From assembly GCA_950295325.1 (NCBI GenBank), contig OX485804.1:59012429-59076428 (forward strand): a stretch of DNA of 64,000 nt, written 5' to 3'. Below, one piece after another: positions 23,122 through 36,041 of the stretch; the first letter of the stretch is position 1; each line of letters begins with the position of its first letter. The DNA is from Polytrichum commune (Eukaryota; Streptophyta; Polytrichopsida; Polytrichales; Polytrichaceae). The notes under the pieces are model-generated. The model did not search any database, was not told the origin of the DNA, and saw only the letters and a program-made list of their open reading frames with translations. Made by a program: the position numbers and the translations under genes.

Positions 23122-24139
23122 GTAGTTGGCAACTTGGTATTGGGTGGAGTCAACTATACGGGTCTCATTTAGTTAGTAGCTCTAATAATCGAGGGTTCAA
23201 TTAGTACAGCGGGAGTACTCCAACCACATTCTGGCGGTCTACTAGAATATGGAGGATTGTGGTCACATGCTGCTAGACTTCCGTGCGTTCATTAAAGAAT
23301 ATTTGATCTACAAGTGTTGGTCACCATAAGATTAAGATTGGTTAAAGACTCAAGAGAACTAGGGTTGGTCTAGAATTCCATCCAGGGTAACCAGGAGGAA
23401 GAGGTTAGTAAACGGGCCCGGATTTGAGAAGATGTGAGTAGCTAGTTGGCACATACGAACACCACCCCACCAAATTGCCTCTACATTTGGGTGGGTGTGT
23501 CCTTATTCACACTAGAATATGGTGGGCGAGCGGCCTACATGGACTCTCACCCTTAATAGACTAGTTTATTACATGGCAGATGGCATAAATAATACGACAT
23601 GTCACGCTAAAATGATGAGCTTTTAATAACACATAATGAGGGAACACACCTTATTTCAAAAATTCAGTTCACAATAACTGAATTCTCGTGGCACACTAAA
23701 TCGATTATATAGGGAGAGATTTTGTTTCCCAACACCTACCATATGGGGTGCACGAAAAATATGCTCCTACATTTTTCATTGTTGATTCTTACTAGATTAA
23801 TTCCAATACACTACCTTGGGGTCCATGAATGCGAATTCATTGTTGAAATCCCTCAACCTAATAATCCTTGGACTCTACATAATTATCCACGTTTTCATCC
23901 TCCCTGATGGTAAGTGTTATGAGGTCACGTGGTACAATAACGTCTTACTCATGAGTTCAGATTTTTACCAACAAAAGTTCAACAACATAACAATATCAAG
24001 GAGTGCGTGTTCGTTCATGTGGGCGTTGAGTAAATAACCATGGGGATGCCGAAACTAATGCATATTGAAGGTGAATTTGCACTAGTTGCAACATCCCATG
24101 GTCATATTTCTTGGGGCCCACATGAATCAATGCATAGTG
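23122..24139. other. Spacer, no gene recognised
   Basis: It carries the GGTAGGTGTTA-type motif in reverse near 23727-23756 (TTTCCCAACACCTACC). No coding evidence. Confidence 0.4.
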
Positions 24140-24151
24140 CTTAATTATGTT

Positions 24152-24580
24152 TTTATTTTTTATTTTTTTTGGTTGCACAGATCGAAAATTCAATTGCAAG
24201 AAAGGAACCAAAAAGATGACCACCTCGGGAGAACCAGCGTGACTCAAGTGGAAATCAAGAAATAGTGGCCATTTGGGGTCTAACCTTCCAAGTGACCACT
24301 AAGTTGCTCCGGATCATAATAAGACCTTTGACCCCTCAGGTCAAATCCAATTCGCCAAGAACATCTTGGTAGTCAACGTCCGGGGCCTTTTCCAAATCTG
24401 AGAGAGTCCGTTGCCACTCAATCCTACCATAATCATGCAAGGCGTCCCAAATGACTTGGCGTGTTTTCTCAATGGATCATTACAACGCATTGAACACCAG
24501 ATCATACCGTTGGCGCCAAATAATCCACGGAAGACCACTCAAGAAAAAAACATACACAGCTAAACCGTTTCAGTGCCTTA
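24152..24580 (-). mobile_element. 5'-truncated L1-type LINE with 12-bp TSD
   Basis: A minus-strand LINE 3' fragment: the end of ORF2, a 3' untranslated region containing TTCTCCCGAGGTGGTCATC, and an A-rich tail (plus-strand T-rich run at about 24150-24171). Identical 12-bp direct repeats CTTAATTATGTT flank it at 24140-24151 and 24581-24592, as expected for target-primed reverse transcription. A second copy of the same 3' end lies at 37817-37950. The insertion is 429 bp, so it was truncated on arrival. Confidence 0.9.
24334..24580 (-). pseudogene. LINE ORF2 C-terminal remnant
   Basis: The minus strand reads FFLSGLPWIIWRQRYDLVF, NAL, two adjacent stops, then IEKTRQVIWDALHDYGRIEW, QRTLSDLEKAPDVDYQDVL and a stop after ELDLT. 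The pattern W-x-I-W-R-Q-R-x-D-L-V-F-N followed by EKTRQVIWDAL.DYGR.EW is the segment after the zinc-finger-like region at the end of plant L1-type reverse-transcriptase proteins, as I recall it. The reverse-transcriptase core is not present. The two adjacent stops and the truncation make it inactive. Confidence 0.8.
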
Positions 24581-24592
24581 CTTAATTATGTT

Positions 24593-27035
24593 ATGAAATT
24601 GTTCAAACATTTTAAAACATGAATGGCTTTGCTTCATAAAAAATCACATTCTCATGAAATAGTTACAGCACAAGGTAACAAAAAGTCGTGAACTTGCCCT
24701 AATTAGGATTATTAGTATGGTCCACTTGCAAGAGGACGGTGAAGTCCAGTTTTAGAGACTCAAACTACACAAGGCACGATTTAATGACATGTGATTGCCG
24801 GCCAATTTCGGACTACTACAAGAAGCAAATTAAGTCCACATTTATTATCAATGGAGGGGGGAGTAGTAATTAATAAACCACCATAGTTGTTGTCTTTTGT
24901 TGTCTTTCTTTTATGTAAATATTTGTGGGAGGGCCACTTTATGCTAGAGCTAGAGGGCCCGTGACCCGCAATATACACATTATGTGATTGGTCAAGAAGC
25001 AATAGGTGGTCTATAAGCTCACTTTTTACACTAGGATGGATGGAAAGTATACATGGAGCAATTGGAGAATGTTTCATGGTGTATTGTATATCAAGTCAAG
25101 CCCATCATAAAGAGGTGGGTCATACTTAAACCAAGGGCCATGGCAATCAATGAAATTGCTATTGACTTACAACCATAATATATTGTCTTGTTGGGAACCC
25201 CAACCTGAAATTTTTGAGATTGGGTGAATCCCCCTTCTGAGATTTCAAATTAGAACACCTACTAGGGGAAAGGGGTAGAAACATGGCAGTCCCAAGTTTG
25301 TTGTTGATTTGTTCTATTATACCGTTTATGGTGTTCAATGTCACTTACTATTTGGAGTTGCCAAGTGCTATAACTAGCCTATTGATAATACCATGTTTAA
25401 TCAAACAAAGTTGTTTATGTTTTGTAATGTTTGAACAACCTATTCAACTTTTGCTACTATAGGTTGACCTCGTGAGTAAGAAGTTATTGCATTGCATAAT
25501 TTTAAATCGTAAGTGGCGCCAAATATCATAAACGGCATAGATTTAGGGATCAACATGTATACATAAAGAAAAATCCACGGGGTTATACAATGCATTTTAG
25601 GGTTTTTGCCCATACTCCCCGTGAGGTGTCACAAAACTATGTGTTCAACGCAATGGATGAGTGGTGGCAGGAACGGTGGAGATCTTACATCGGTCAAATC
25701 TGACGGTCGAGAATGCACATGCAACGTGGCCTCACTAGAAGCCATAAGCTTCTTTCATCGCCCATAGACTTCTTCTCGATGAGCGCTTTAGAATGTGTGA
25801 TTAGTGGGAACTACATTAAACGTAAAGAATTCTCGATAACTTCAAGAGTTTGAATATAATGTGGACGCCATGAAAAGCTTATCCACCGGCCCACAAATGT
25901 GAAATAATGCAGATGAAAACCTTTAGACATATACCTAAAAGTTTTTACAAAGTACGGGGTGTGATGTTCTATGGACTATGGGGTCTTCAAGAAGATAGTA
26001 GTTATGAACTTCCCATCATTCATATTTTTATCTCATGTTTCCCAATGTGCTCCAACATTACTGTTGTGGTAAAGGGCAATTTCATGTGTTAAATTAAGGG
26101 AATCTGTCATAGCATATAGAAGTGAACCGATGTAAATAACATTGTGCATGTGCCATGTGGCACCACCATTGTTGATGCGTGCAACACACATAACCAATTA
26201 ACTATGTTTTAAGTAAATCTAGACTTGTTAATGAGTTTTGGACAAAATGAAACATCTATATGTGCATTTTTATCAGAGAATCCTATGATACAAAATGAAA
26301 AGAGGGGGGCGTCCAATTCATTTGGATCATGTGCAAAGGATACCTCATGATTGGGAGCGAAAGGAGAGGATAATTTTATTTGCTGAAGGTGAGTATAGTT
26401 GCTCTTACAAAGCACCTCACCAACACAACAAATGCAAACAAACTTTAGCCTCAAGGGTGTTTTGACTTTTCACACTTTGTAGCTCGTCATATTTCAAAGT
26501 TGTACTTTTACATGTCGTTCCCACTTGGATGGTATATATCTCTCCAAGCATTATGACATGTGGGTTTGACTACCATATTCTCACTTGTGTGTGTTAACCA
26601 TCCTACATCCTAGCGTCCCATATGTGCCAAAATTGTACCTCTAATATAAGGATGTCCCAAGTGAATACTTCATGCTTGGTGTTGACCTTGTATTTATAGC
26701 CCTATCCAACACCAAGGATGATGTCGGTGATGATTGCTTTCCAAGAGATGCCCTCTTTCTTACCAAAACCCTCGTAGTCTTGCGAAGGAGTTTACACTAA
26801 CTTAGTTCATTGTGTTTTCACTTTCCCGATGAAATGAATTTGATTTAAAGTCCTTGATGCTATAAAGACTTATGGGACTAGTAGTACATCAAATCATGGT
26901 TTTTATTATTATTATTAATAATAATAATAATAAATGACACCATAGAAATACAGAGTGTAGTGTCCTATGTGAGACAATGACTATTATCAACAGGATGATC
27001 CAAAAGGTTAGAAAGACTTGAGACTACATGGAGAG
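24593..27035. other. Spacer, 2.4 kb, no gene recognised
   Basis: A TTA/TAA trinucleotide palindrome lies at 26901-26933. The frames at 24781-25077 and 26209-26454 have no recognisable domains. Confidence 0.4.
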
Positions 27036-27262
27036 TTAATTGTTGCATAAGAGTACTCCTCTCATCCATCCAATACTAGAACTTGACCCCCTCTTGGTTT
27101 GTGGATGATTCAGTTAGAACAACTTTGTCTAGACTAATTCAGGCTTCTTCAAACTACTATAATGTCAAATCAACTTAAACAAACAACATTTAGATTGGAT
27201 ATTAATTCATGTATTTATGTTGGATGAATGAAATATACACTCAAATGTGATGATTTGCTCTC
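27036..27262 (+). mobile_element. GAGGGAAATATTGTATACGAG-family MITE, diverged copy
   Basis: It shares CCTCTCATCCATCCAA..., ACTTGACCCCCTC.TGGTTTG, AGACTAATTCAGG, CAAATCAACTT and the closing TTTATGTTGGATGAATGAA with the copies at 59543 and 62333. The outer TIR bases are worn. Confidence 0.6.
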
Positions 27263-27354
27263 GACGCTATATTGCGAATATGGATGGAAACCTATCTCTT
27301 ATGAAATTCTAGAGGGATGACACCACAAATTACTAGCCCTCAATTCTAACACAA

Positions 27355-27709
27355 CAACTATATGGACACTTATACTTGACCGGTATGTGGTTTAGTGTGG
27401 ATCTAAGAACAAACACCGAGAATACATGTATTTCAAAGAGATTGGACTACGTACTTAAAATATGCTAACCATTCTAGGTTCAATCGTCAACATGATTAGG
27501 GTGGGGGGCTTAAATGACACTCAACGAGCACGAGAATCTTCACTTTGAAAATGAATAAGATGTTCATACGAGCTTCATAAATTATAAGACAAATGGCTAT
27601 GGGTAGGATTTGGATTTGAGAATCATCTCAACTATTTGTGTGCTTCACATACTACAAGAAGTGGGTGCAAAAAAGAAAAAAGTATCCATGATAGCACACA
27701 TCTACCTTA
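27355..27709 (-). mobile_element. CTAAGGTAGA-family MITE, reverse copy
   Basis: It contains GGTATGTGGTTTAGTGTGGATC, AGAGATTGGACTACGTA, CTAACCATTCTAGG, AGAATCTTCACTTTGA and CTACAAGAAGTGGG, and ends CATCTACCTTA. It is followed closely by another copy in the same orientation. Confidence 0.7.
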
Positions 27710-27774
27710 CTCTAAACTTTTCTTTGCTCCTTGTGTATGTACATGGGCATATTAAGGCAGATGTGCCTTGTTCA

Positions 27775-28140
27775 CCGTTGAATCTTAAACGGACACCTAT
27801 ATTTGAGTGGTGTATGGTCGGGTGCGAATCAAGGAACGGTCACCCAAAAAAACACAATGCTGAAACAAGATTGGATAATGTGCTCAAAATTTGTTAACCA
27901 TCCTAGACCCAACAATCCACATAATTGTGAAGACCTACGTAATCATTCAACGACTTCAAAAACTTCTCCACTTTGACAATGAATAGAGTATTCCTGCGAG
28001 CTCCAAAAATGATGAGAAAGTGGGTACATGCACAATTATGATTGGCTAATCATCTCGCACTAATTGCGTGTTTTGTATAATCCTACATACAAGAAGGGGT
28101 GCAAAGAGAAAAATGTCCGTTTAAGACCCACTTACCGTAG
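27775..28140 (-). mobile_element. CTAAGGTAGA-family MITE, second reverse copy
   Basis: It starts near TTAAACGGACACCTATATTTGAG and runs through GTTAACCATCCTAGACC and CACTTTGACAATGAA to CCCACTTACCGTAG. The pair forms a near-tandem arrangement with the preceding copy. Confidence 0.7.
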
Positions 28141-29554
28141 GTCCAATGTAAAAGCCGAACCCGAAGATATGTCAATCCACTAGCCAAAGGCAAAGTTCAC
28201 AATAGTAGATGATCCTTGAGAGCTTAAAGTATCACCCCCCCTCCCCCAAGACAAAAAAGGAAAGGGGGAAAAACAAAGAAGGAGAAATAAAGGATGGGTG
28301 GATGCATGGCCACCCTTCAAATGTTGAAACACCGTTTGTGTGACCGGGTCTTGAGTCAAGCTTGAAGCCCGTTCATATTATTGATTGTGGTCTATGATTG
28401 TTGTTGGGATTGAAGGGAGCATTGGCTCAACATGCCCCAAATCCGGGGGCGTGGGTTCTATTATCAAGCCCTTGATCCCGGGGTGCCCTCCGTCTCTTTG
28501 TTTCCAACCAATTTTGGAGCCAATGGGAGCCCATGGTGACAAATGGGCACGCGACCCAACTCGCCAACAAAGAAGTGATCAATGTAAACTATAATAGTTT
28601 TCTTCTTCTTCGGATTGGGCCAACAAAGAATAGAATTGAAATTTGTCCGAAATTTGCTCAAAAATATCTTAAGGTCTTCGAACGATATTTGCAGTTTTGA
28701 CTCCATATGTGTTAAAAGACCACCAGCCCTTACACCAATGTTTGTTGATCCCTCACATTCATTGGTGTGTCTCCTAAGATCTACATGAAACCCACCTTTT
28801 AAGATACTTAAATGACATTCAACACGTAATACTACAACCAAGATAGTGATCATGATATGCTCGTATTTGATATCGTTAGTTAGATATACATGATATGTAT
28901 TTGAATCTAATTTAGTTATACAAAGATTTTAATCTTCTTTTCTTCCTTTTTTTAATTTTATTCTAATTACATACATATGCTTTGGTGAGGGGAAAACATG
29001 CAATTGATAAATGTGTTGATCTTAGGTGGGGTCACTTTCGACATTTTCATTTTCCAAATTAGTAAAAAAATAGGGTAAAACACATATTAGTACGACCCCA
29101 ATAGTGGGGCCTCTAAAACGCTTTAAAAGGTAAATAAGAGCCTACGAGACTCAACCTCTATCGTGTTTTGCAACTTTTTAGCCATACAATGTGAATTATT
29201 GTAAACGAAGAATGCATGCTTGGAATATTCCTTTGAACATGAAGGTACTCTCTCAACCAAAAGTGAATAATAGATCGTAGCTTGTCTTGGACCGAGTTCA
29301 TATTGTGCATATATTTTGTGTACCTAGTGGGCCCAAAGGGTCTATGCTTCTTATTCTTATTCTTATTCTTATTCTTGTTCTTCTCTTGCCCCCTCCTTAC
29401 TAGTGGGCACAATCTTACGTTGGTCCACATATTCCGTACATGGTTTATTCATGAATAAAGTGGGTTCAATAGATGTTGGGCCACACATTTTTAGTGCTCT
29501 TCAAAGTTCATCATCCTCGATGTAGTGTGGCTCCCATGTATGTAACATATGCGG
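28141..29554. other. Spacer
   Basis: A TTCTTA-type hexanucleotide repeat lies at about 29350-29376. The 129-codon minus-strand frame 28464-28853 shows no family resemblance I can name. Confidence 0.4.
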
Positions 29555-29880
29555 GTGTTATTTGGTTACCTTTTTTGACCGGAGAATTATATTTGATCGA
29601 TGTGATTAACCGAGCATCAAAGAACAAACACCATGAATACACATGTATATAGGACATCAAATTACGTCTTCAGATTTTAGTATCAAGTATTCCACACAAT
29701 TGGGAAGACTTGTATATCTAGTGTAAAAAGTAACAAAGACACACATGCAATAACCATAACTAAATCAAGGAAGGTCTAATGTTTTATGACACTTCATCGT
29801 AGATTTGCGAATGCAAATCAAGTTGCGTTGAGTAAATATAATTGGTAGTGAATCAAATTTAACCCACGTACTTTAAATAG
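29555..29880 (-). mobile_element. GGGTGTTATTTGGTTAC repeat, relative of the CTAAGGTAGA family
   Basis: It begins GGTGTTATTTGGTTACC and shares the order TATATTTGATCGATGTG, GAACAAACACCATGAATACAC and TCGTAGATTTGCGAATGCAA with 31535-31855. The inverse of the GTTATTCGGTTACTTTTT end seen at 36420 links it to the CTAAGGTAGA family. The ends are uncertain. Confidence 0.5.
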
Positions 29881-29910
29881 AGAAAGGAAAAAGGCCCATG
29901 AGTACTTACA

Positions 29911-30130
29911 CTACACTAAATATTGCATTTAGTGTCGCTTACTATTTGGAGTTAAACAATTCTATATCTTTCAATATTGATGTGAAATTTTATCAAGTAA
30001 AGATGTTAATGTTCTATAAAATTCTAATTTGATCAAGTTTTTTATTGCCAAGAATGAAATATACAAAAAATAGATATAGCATTGTGTGCTTCTAAATAGT
30101 AAGTGATGCTAAATGCAATATTTAGTGTAA
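29911..30130. mobile_element. CTACACTAAATA-family MITE, short copy (220 bp)
   Basis: The left end CTACACTAAATATTGCATTTAGTG and right end TGCAATATTTAGTGTAA are inverted. Similarity continues for about 40 bp through CGCTTACTATTTGGAG and its partner CTTCTAAATAGTAAGTG. The TIR again contains its own inner palindrome. The interior differs from the 9260 copy, so it is a distinct subfamily. Confidence 0.8.
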
Positions 30131-30783
30131 TCATTGTATCTAGAAGTGAGTGCCTCCAAATTTGTATTTACATATGCTCATTACGTTAAATTAGGGTTTT
30201 TGAATTTCAATTGAACATCACATCAACTTTAAGAAAATTGGACTACAATTTTCACACCCAAAGTAATGTGGTCCACTATGATTTTGACATACTGCAATAA
30301 TTTTGGTCAATGTAGTTGTTCTAAGACCCCACGTCACTTTTGAGATCTAAGAGTATGGAATCAATGTTTTATACATGAGAATGATTTACTATGGATTGGG
30401 TATATATACTACTAATTTAATACCCACAACTCAAATATTTTATCGATCTTCTGAATTTCTACTAATAGTTCAACATTTTTATAAACCAACTTAATTTTCA
30501 AACCACACATAAAATACAATCGGCCACGATATTCTCCACACATGCTAACTTTCAGCCCACAATAATAAGTGGGAAAGGTGTACATACCACTTTATGGGCG
30601 TTTTGATTTCGTGGACAAGAGACTATTCTTTCATTTGAAACAACTCACACTAATCGGTTCATTCCTTTTATAACAACTTAACCATGTTCACCTAAAAAAT
30701 AAACTTAAATTGAATTACTCCTATGGATTGTACGAATCTCTCGAGTGACATGGAGTGAAGTGATTTAGAGCAACATTTGGGGA
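30131..30783. other. Spacer, AT-rich
   Basis: Nothing recognised. Confidence 0.4.
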
Positions 30784-31010
30784 TATTTTTGGGGCATAAC
30801 CAATCAAGATCCTAGTGTTTCCAAGTCGAACCGGTTACATGATGTGATCTTTCGGTATATCTTTCATTGTTTCAAGGTATATTCTATAGAATCATCTAAA
30901 ATGATTGGTGATTTTCTCCTAAAGTTTGAACTTCAAACGGTTATGTCTCATATGCAACCGGTTCATATTTAAGTAGTGGTTGGTTCTCCCCATTCATTCA
31001 TTCATTTAGA
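30784..31010 (+). repeat. AACCGGTT-bearing dispersed repeat, copy A
   Basis: It starts TATTTTTGGGGCATAACCAATC, then GATCCTAGTGTTTCCAAGTC, AACCGGTT at 30829-30836 and 30956-30963, and ends GGTTCTCCCC. It aligns with 48870-49090, 53850-54155 and, inverted, 53462-53735 and 54928-55165. A third AACCGGTT follows at 31144-31151. The element class is unknown and no coding is seen. Confidence 0.65.
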
Positions 31011-31534
31011 GGCTAGAGACAAGTGTTGGGAGAACCGGCTCATAATCAAAAGTGTAAGAATTGAACCGAGCCGTATTTTGAAAAGTTCCTCTTTAAAGGA
31101 AAAGAAAAATAATACAAAGAATAACCAAAGCATCTCAATGAATAACCGGTTGATGAGAAAGAGTTAAAGACAATGGCCAAGTCGGCACAAAGTTCTCCCC
31201 ATTCATTGTTGGTGAAAGCTCGGGAGCAATTTTTGCAAGGGGAAAGCCCCGAATCCTTGAATCCCCAATTAGGAGCCATGCAACAATAATTCTAAGGTTC
31301 CATGCACACTAAGGGTGGACCCCAAAAGGACCTTGGCCCTAATTCATGGTCACAAGGGTGGCCCAAAACCCCAAATTATTCACATCTACGCTAATAGAGC
31401 AATACTATATGCACTCGTCCACTCCACCATCCCCTCTATCCACCTTTCTAAAATGTCGGCAGATGGATGAAGCAATGTTGAATGAGATTGATTTTAAAGT
31501 CCAGAAATCCGGAAGGCATTATGGGACTAACATC
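31011..31534. other. Spacer
   Basis: GGGAGAACCGGCTC at 31029 is the inverse of the AACCGGTT-repeat end. Nothing else is recognised. Confidence 0.4.
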
Positions 31535-31855
31535 TTTGGGTGTTATTTGATTACTTTTCTTAGTTGGGCACCTATATTTGATTGGTGTGTGATTTGTTGA
31601 GGATCATAGAACAAACACTGTAAAGACACATGTGTGTAAGAGGTTGGAGTACACCTTCAGAGTCCACTACCTACTTCACATAAATGGGAGGACTTGTGTG
31701 TTTGATTAAGGAGTTAACGAACATGCACTTCTAATGACTAATGACTAAATTATGGGAGGTCTGATTTTCAATGTGATTTTTGTTGTTGTTTTTGTTGATA
31801 TTTAATCGTAGATTTGCTAATGCAACACAAATCTAATAAAACTTAAATTTGGTTA
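31535..31855 (-). mobile_element. GGGTGTTATTTGATTAC repeat, second copy
   Basis: It aligns with 29555-29880: GGGTGTTATTTGATTAC, CACCTATATTTGATTGGTGTG, GAACAAACACTGTAAAGACAC, GGGAGGACTTGTGTG, TCGTAGATTTGCTAATGCAA. Confidence 0.5.
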
Positions 31856-32323
31856 AAGAGAAGATGGAGAGCAAGCACCAATTTGATGCAATACTATTGA
31901 TTTGAATCATTTAGCATTGTTTTATGATTGCTTCACGACTTACATTGAGAAGGTACATAGTAATCCGCCTAGTTTGGAAAACCAAACTTCAAAGTCGTTC
32001 CTATGTTGAGTTTTGGTAGAATTTTTAGACTCCCACTTAGTTCGGTGTTAGTTTTCAAAATTGCGTACTCCAACTCTAATATTAATAGTTACATTCCATT
32101 CCCGAAATTGACCCTAAAAAACCTAAACCTTTAGTATGTTTGAACTTTCAACACATTTTGAATCATCATAGGTGCTCTATGACTAGCTACGTTTGGTAGC
32201 CTAGAAGGCCTTAAATCCAAACAACAAGTTTGTTGATAGATCACAATTAAAAGATTTCAATATGTCGAAACACTTCATCATTAATTTAAGCGGCTATATA
32301 TGGAGCCCAAAGTTAGAATTGGA

Positions 32324-32694
32324 TAAGGTAAGCGGGCCACTCATGGTTACGTTTCTTAATCGGATAGCTATAGATAAGTGATGTGTGGTTAGGCATGGAT
32401 GTAAGAATGCACACCAAAAACACATGTGTTGAATAGAGATTGAATTACGTTCCTAAATACAGTAGCCACTCAACATTGAATTGTCAACATATTTAGGGTG
32501 ACTTATATGACCAATTCACCACGTCAAGAATTGCTAGTTTGACAATGAACGAGATATCCTTACGAGTTTTGAGAATTATGAGGCAAATGGTTACACAACA
32601 TATTGACAATCATCTCACACCAAATGCGTGTTTCGCAACCTACGAGAAGTGGGTGCAAAGCATAAAGGGTCCATTTCGCACCCGCTGACCTTAG
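32324..32694 (-). mobile_element. CTAAGGTAGA-family MITE, reverse copy with matched ends
   Basis: The left TAAGGTAAGCGGG and right CCCGCTGACCTTA are inverted ends. The body holds the family landmarks GTGTGGTTAGGCATGGATG, ACACATGTGTTGAATAGAG, TTTGACAATGAACGAGATATC and CGAGAAGTGGGTGCAAAG. Confidence 0.75.
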
Positions 32695-35600
32695 ACCAAC
32701 GAGGTGATTTTCTCGGGCAACATTGTATAAATTGTCTTCCCACTTTTTAACAAACCATTGATATCTCCCAACCCTTCAAAATGGAGTGAGTCAATGTTCC
32801 TTGTTTAGTTTCATGAATATCATTTTGACTCAATCTCATAACATTACTAACCAACTACATCATGGTCTTCTTCCAAAGAAAGAACTTCGATTAAAAAACT
32901 ATGATAATTTACAGTAACTTGTCAAAAAGTTTATAGTACATAGTTTGAGTGCTTCCCATAAACATGAAATCCCGGAATTGAAGGAAAATTATGCTCATAA
33001 GGTACTTGGTCCCACATAATGCATCCAAGGAATTATGTAATGCTATGCTATTGATTGTATTCCACTATTCTCAATCTACTCTTTCTTTCTCTCTCAAAAA
33101 AAAGTTTATATATATGCCTTGGCACTCAATGTTGCCAAATCACATGTCATCTCCATCTTTGTCATATAATGTGCATCCATCGGTCAAACACGAAGCATCA
33201 AGTGGAGTTGGTGAGCTTTCATGACGTCATGGGTATAGTTTGGGTTTAGCTTATTGGAAGCTTGACACTATTCTTCTTCTTCTTTTATTTCCTTTTTTAA
33301 GGGGTTCAAATTGAGAAGCTTGTCACTTTCACTGAGTCGCATGTGAGGCTTTCAAAGCCCCTTTGCGAGGAATTGGTGAAGATGAGATGCAAAAGCCAAG
33401 TTCGGCTATTCAAATCAATAGGACCCATCGCCACATATATTTTGCTCCACAAGTGGGCCACTAATGGCTCAATCATTGTCTTTGACATGTTTTTTGCTAT
33501 TTTTGTAGAAATCACTCCACTTACTAACCATTACACACTAGGTATTGTCCACCTATTCATCACAACTACACCAACTACTACTTTTTAGTGTTATTGTAGT
33601 TCCATGGCAGTGTAGGCAAATTGTTGTTGAATAACTTATTTATTTTCAAGATTCCATTTCAGATCATGAATTTTGTATTAGACTCTCACCTTCTCTTTAC
33701 AATTACAGAGCATTTGACGACAACTACAAATCCTCAAATAATATACTTTATGCCAAATCTGCCATGGTACTACAATTTCAATATAGTAGACATAAATGAA
33801 AGTCTCTTTGCTCGCAAGTTACTACCACTTTTTGTAGGTGACTTGAATTGCATCATACATGATATCATTGGTTTTATAATTGCTCTATCATGAACTATTT
33901 TGAATCTACTAACAACTTATCCTTGACATGAAGTTTACAATACCCTCCTAATAGTGTAGCTCCTATAGACAAGTTGAAATTCGATTGAATGAAAAACAAT
34001 ACGATTGATTTTATAAATAAAGACGACGCCAAATGGCGGGTGAAGTCTTTTGAGACTTGTAAGGTTGTTTAATAAACCCACATTGACAATGATTTGTTTC
34101 CACTAGAGTATGAGTATGATTGGGAATGCCACTACTATCTCATGTGTAAAATGTATTTTGTTTGTGGTGATGGAAGTCAAGGTAGGCTCAAAAAGGGACT
34201 AATAATAATTGGGTCAAAAGTTAGTCCCCCATATCTTGGGTGCTTTTCGTGGTGGTGAGTCGAGGAACAAACCCATGAATTATTTGTGCTTGTGTCCTCT
34301 TGTCAAGTGAAGAAGACTAGTCCACCGTTTCTTTTCTTTCCGACCGAAGCTTTTCAAATGGGAATCATTTTACTCTTGCAGAGAAGTCGCACACGCCCCT
34401 TGTTCCCAACTTACATATTATTTTCTTATCTCACATTTCAAATGCTTGGGATGTCTACCATTGTAATTGTAGTTGTGTTGTTTTGCTTGAAAGGTGTCCA
34501 AGGGGAATGAATGTAGGGCATAGAAAATTCGTTCGAAATAGTGTCGTACAAATCATCATGCTTGCCACTATAGTAGGCATCCTTATAATAGTTAAGTAGA
34601 GTACAATTATGATTACTATAAGGTGCTCATTGTTCACTAAGATGTATGGGACATATCGGTCACTTCCAAATCAATCATGGAATCTAGAGAGACTTAACAC
34701 ATTTGATGTCACACTAATGTAAGATTTTCCTCGATTTTATCAACTTCATAGTCAACATCCATTACCATGCATACATTTTTGAAAGACCGTGATTTCTTGA
34801 CAAACACCAAGGTTATTCCCTATTGGACAAAATACAAGATCATCCAAAATGGAATCTTATGGTGCAAAATTTAGATTCCAAGGCTCTTCTATACTTGGAA
34901 AACTAAACATTTGAGATGGGTATGCATTGGGGGGGGGGGGGATTTGTTTTGTGAATTAAGAGGTCATGTGTGCTAATGGGATGTTTTCAAAGGGAGAGGG
35001 GGGGGGGGTTAAATAATGCACATATTCATGAGATATTAGGCATATGTGATTAATATTCTTTGATTATATATATATTTTTTCAATTTTCAATTTTCAATAC
35101 CATGTTCTTCATTCCACATGAAAGTAGCAACCCATGTTATGAAGCTTTTGAGGATTATAATTGAGTGAAGTACTCTGATCCAACAAACCAATTATTGATT
35201 CTACCACATGTCATTACCAATTTTTCTAGAAACCTATAACCAAACCCAAGTGGAAACTGCATGTTGGCCCTAAAAGTGCCAAATTAGAGTCAATCATATT
35301 TTATCATAACGTAAAGATAAATCAAGCAAGCATTTTATTTCAATTAGTGTTGACATTGATTAGTAACCATTTTGTTTCTAATGTAGTTGCAAATCCGTAT
35401 GCCCCCCTCCCCCCTCCTCCACCACCTCAAAATAAAAATAAAAATCACTCATTATAACACAATACTTTTCTTTTCTTTTTAAACAAAATCAAGTTCTTCT
35501 TCAAGATGCACATCATTTTGGAAGAAATGAAATTGACGTGGTGACATATGTAGACATTTGTAATATGGGGTTTAGTGTTAATATCAACTTATTTGTGAAA

Positions 35601-36041
35601 CATGTTACTTCAAAACATTGTGGGCACTCCATAGCTAGTGTTATACACACTAATTGAAACTAAAGGTGTAGTATGTACATATTGACTTACACCACCTTAC
35701 CAAGAAGTTAGAGTTTTGTGATTTTGAGATAAACACATCCATTTGGAAGCTGCAATTGCAATGAGCCATTATATGATAAGTTTTATGATATAATTTAGAT
35801 TGTTTGAATCCATGAAAGATGGCATCAAAGATCCCAAAATAATCTACCATGGGCTTAACACATAAATTGGGCGTGAGAAAATCTAGAGCAATCTCATGAG
35901 ATTGAATTAGATAGAGTCAACAACAAACCTATAGGGGTAATATAGTTACTACACACCGCATGCTAGTTTTCATATCAAAAAATAATTGTGAAAGGCTTTT
36001 TGTTTTACTATAGTTCCTTCTTCCACAACATATAAGTTCAC
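32695..36041. other. Spacer, 3.3 kb, no gene recognised
   Basis: G homopolymers lie at 34929-34941 (13) and 34998-35008 (11). Several short frames at 32991-33893 and 34286-34510 have no known domain. No TIR pair was found. Confidence 0.4.

Noticed and set aside
22923-23153. 76-codon minus-strand frame at the right end of the hAT element
   Set aside because: It crosses the element's TIR and TSD into flanking DNA, so it cannot be part of the transposase.
28464-28853. 129-codon minus-strand frame
   Set aside because: No family resemblance and no supporting splice or promoter context.
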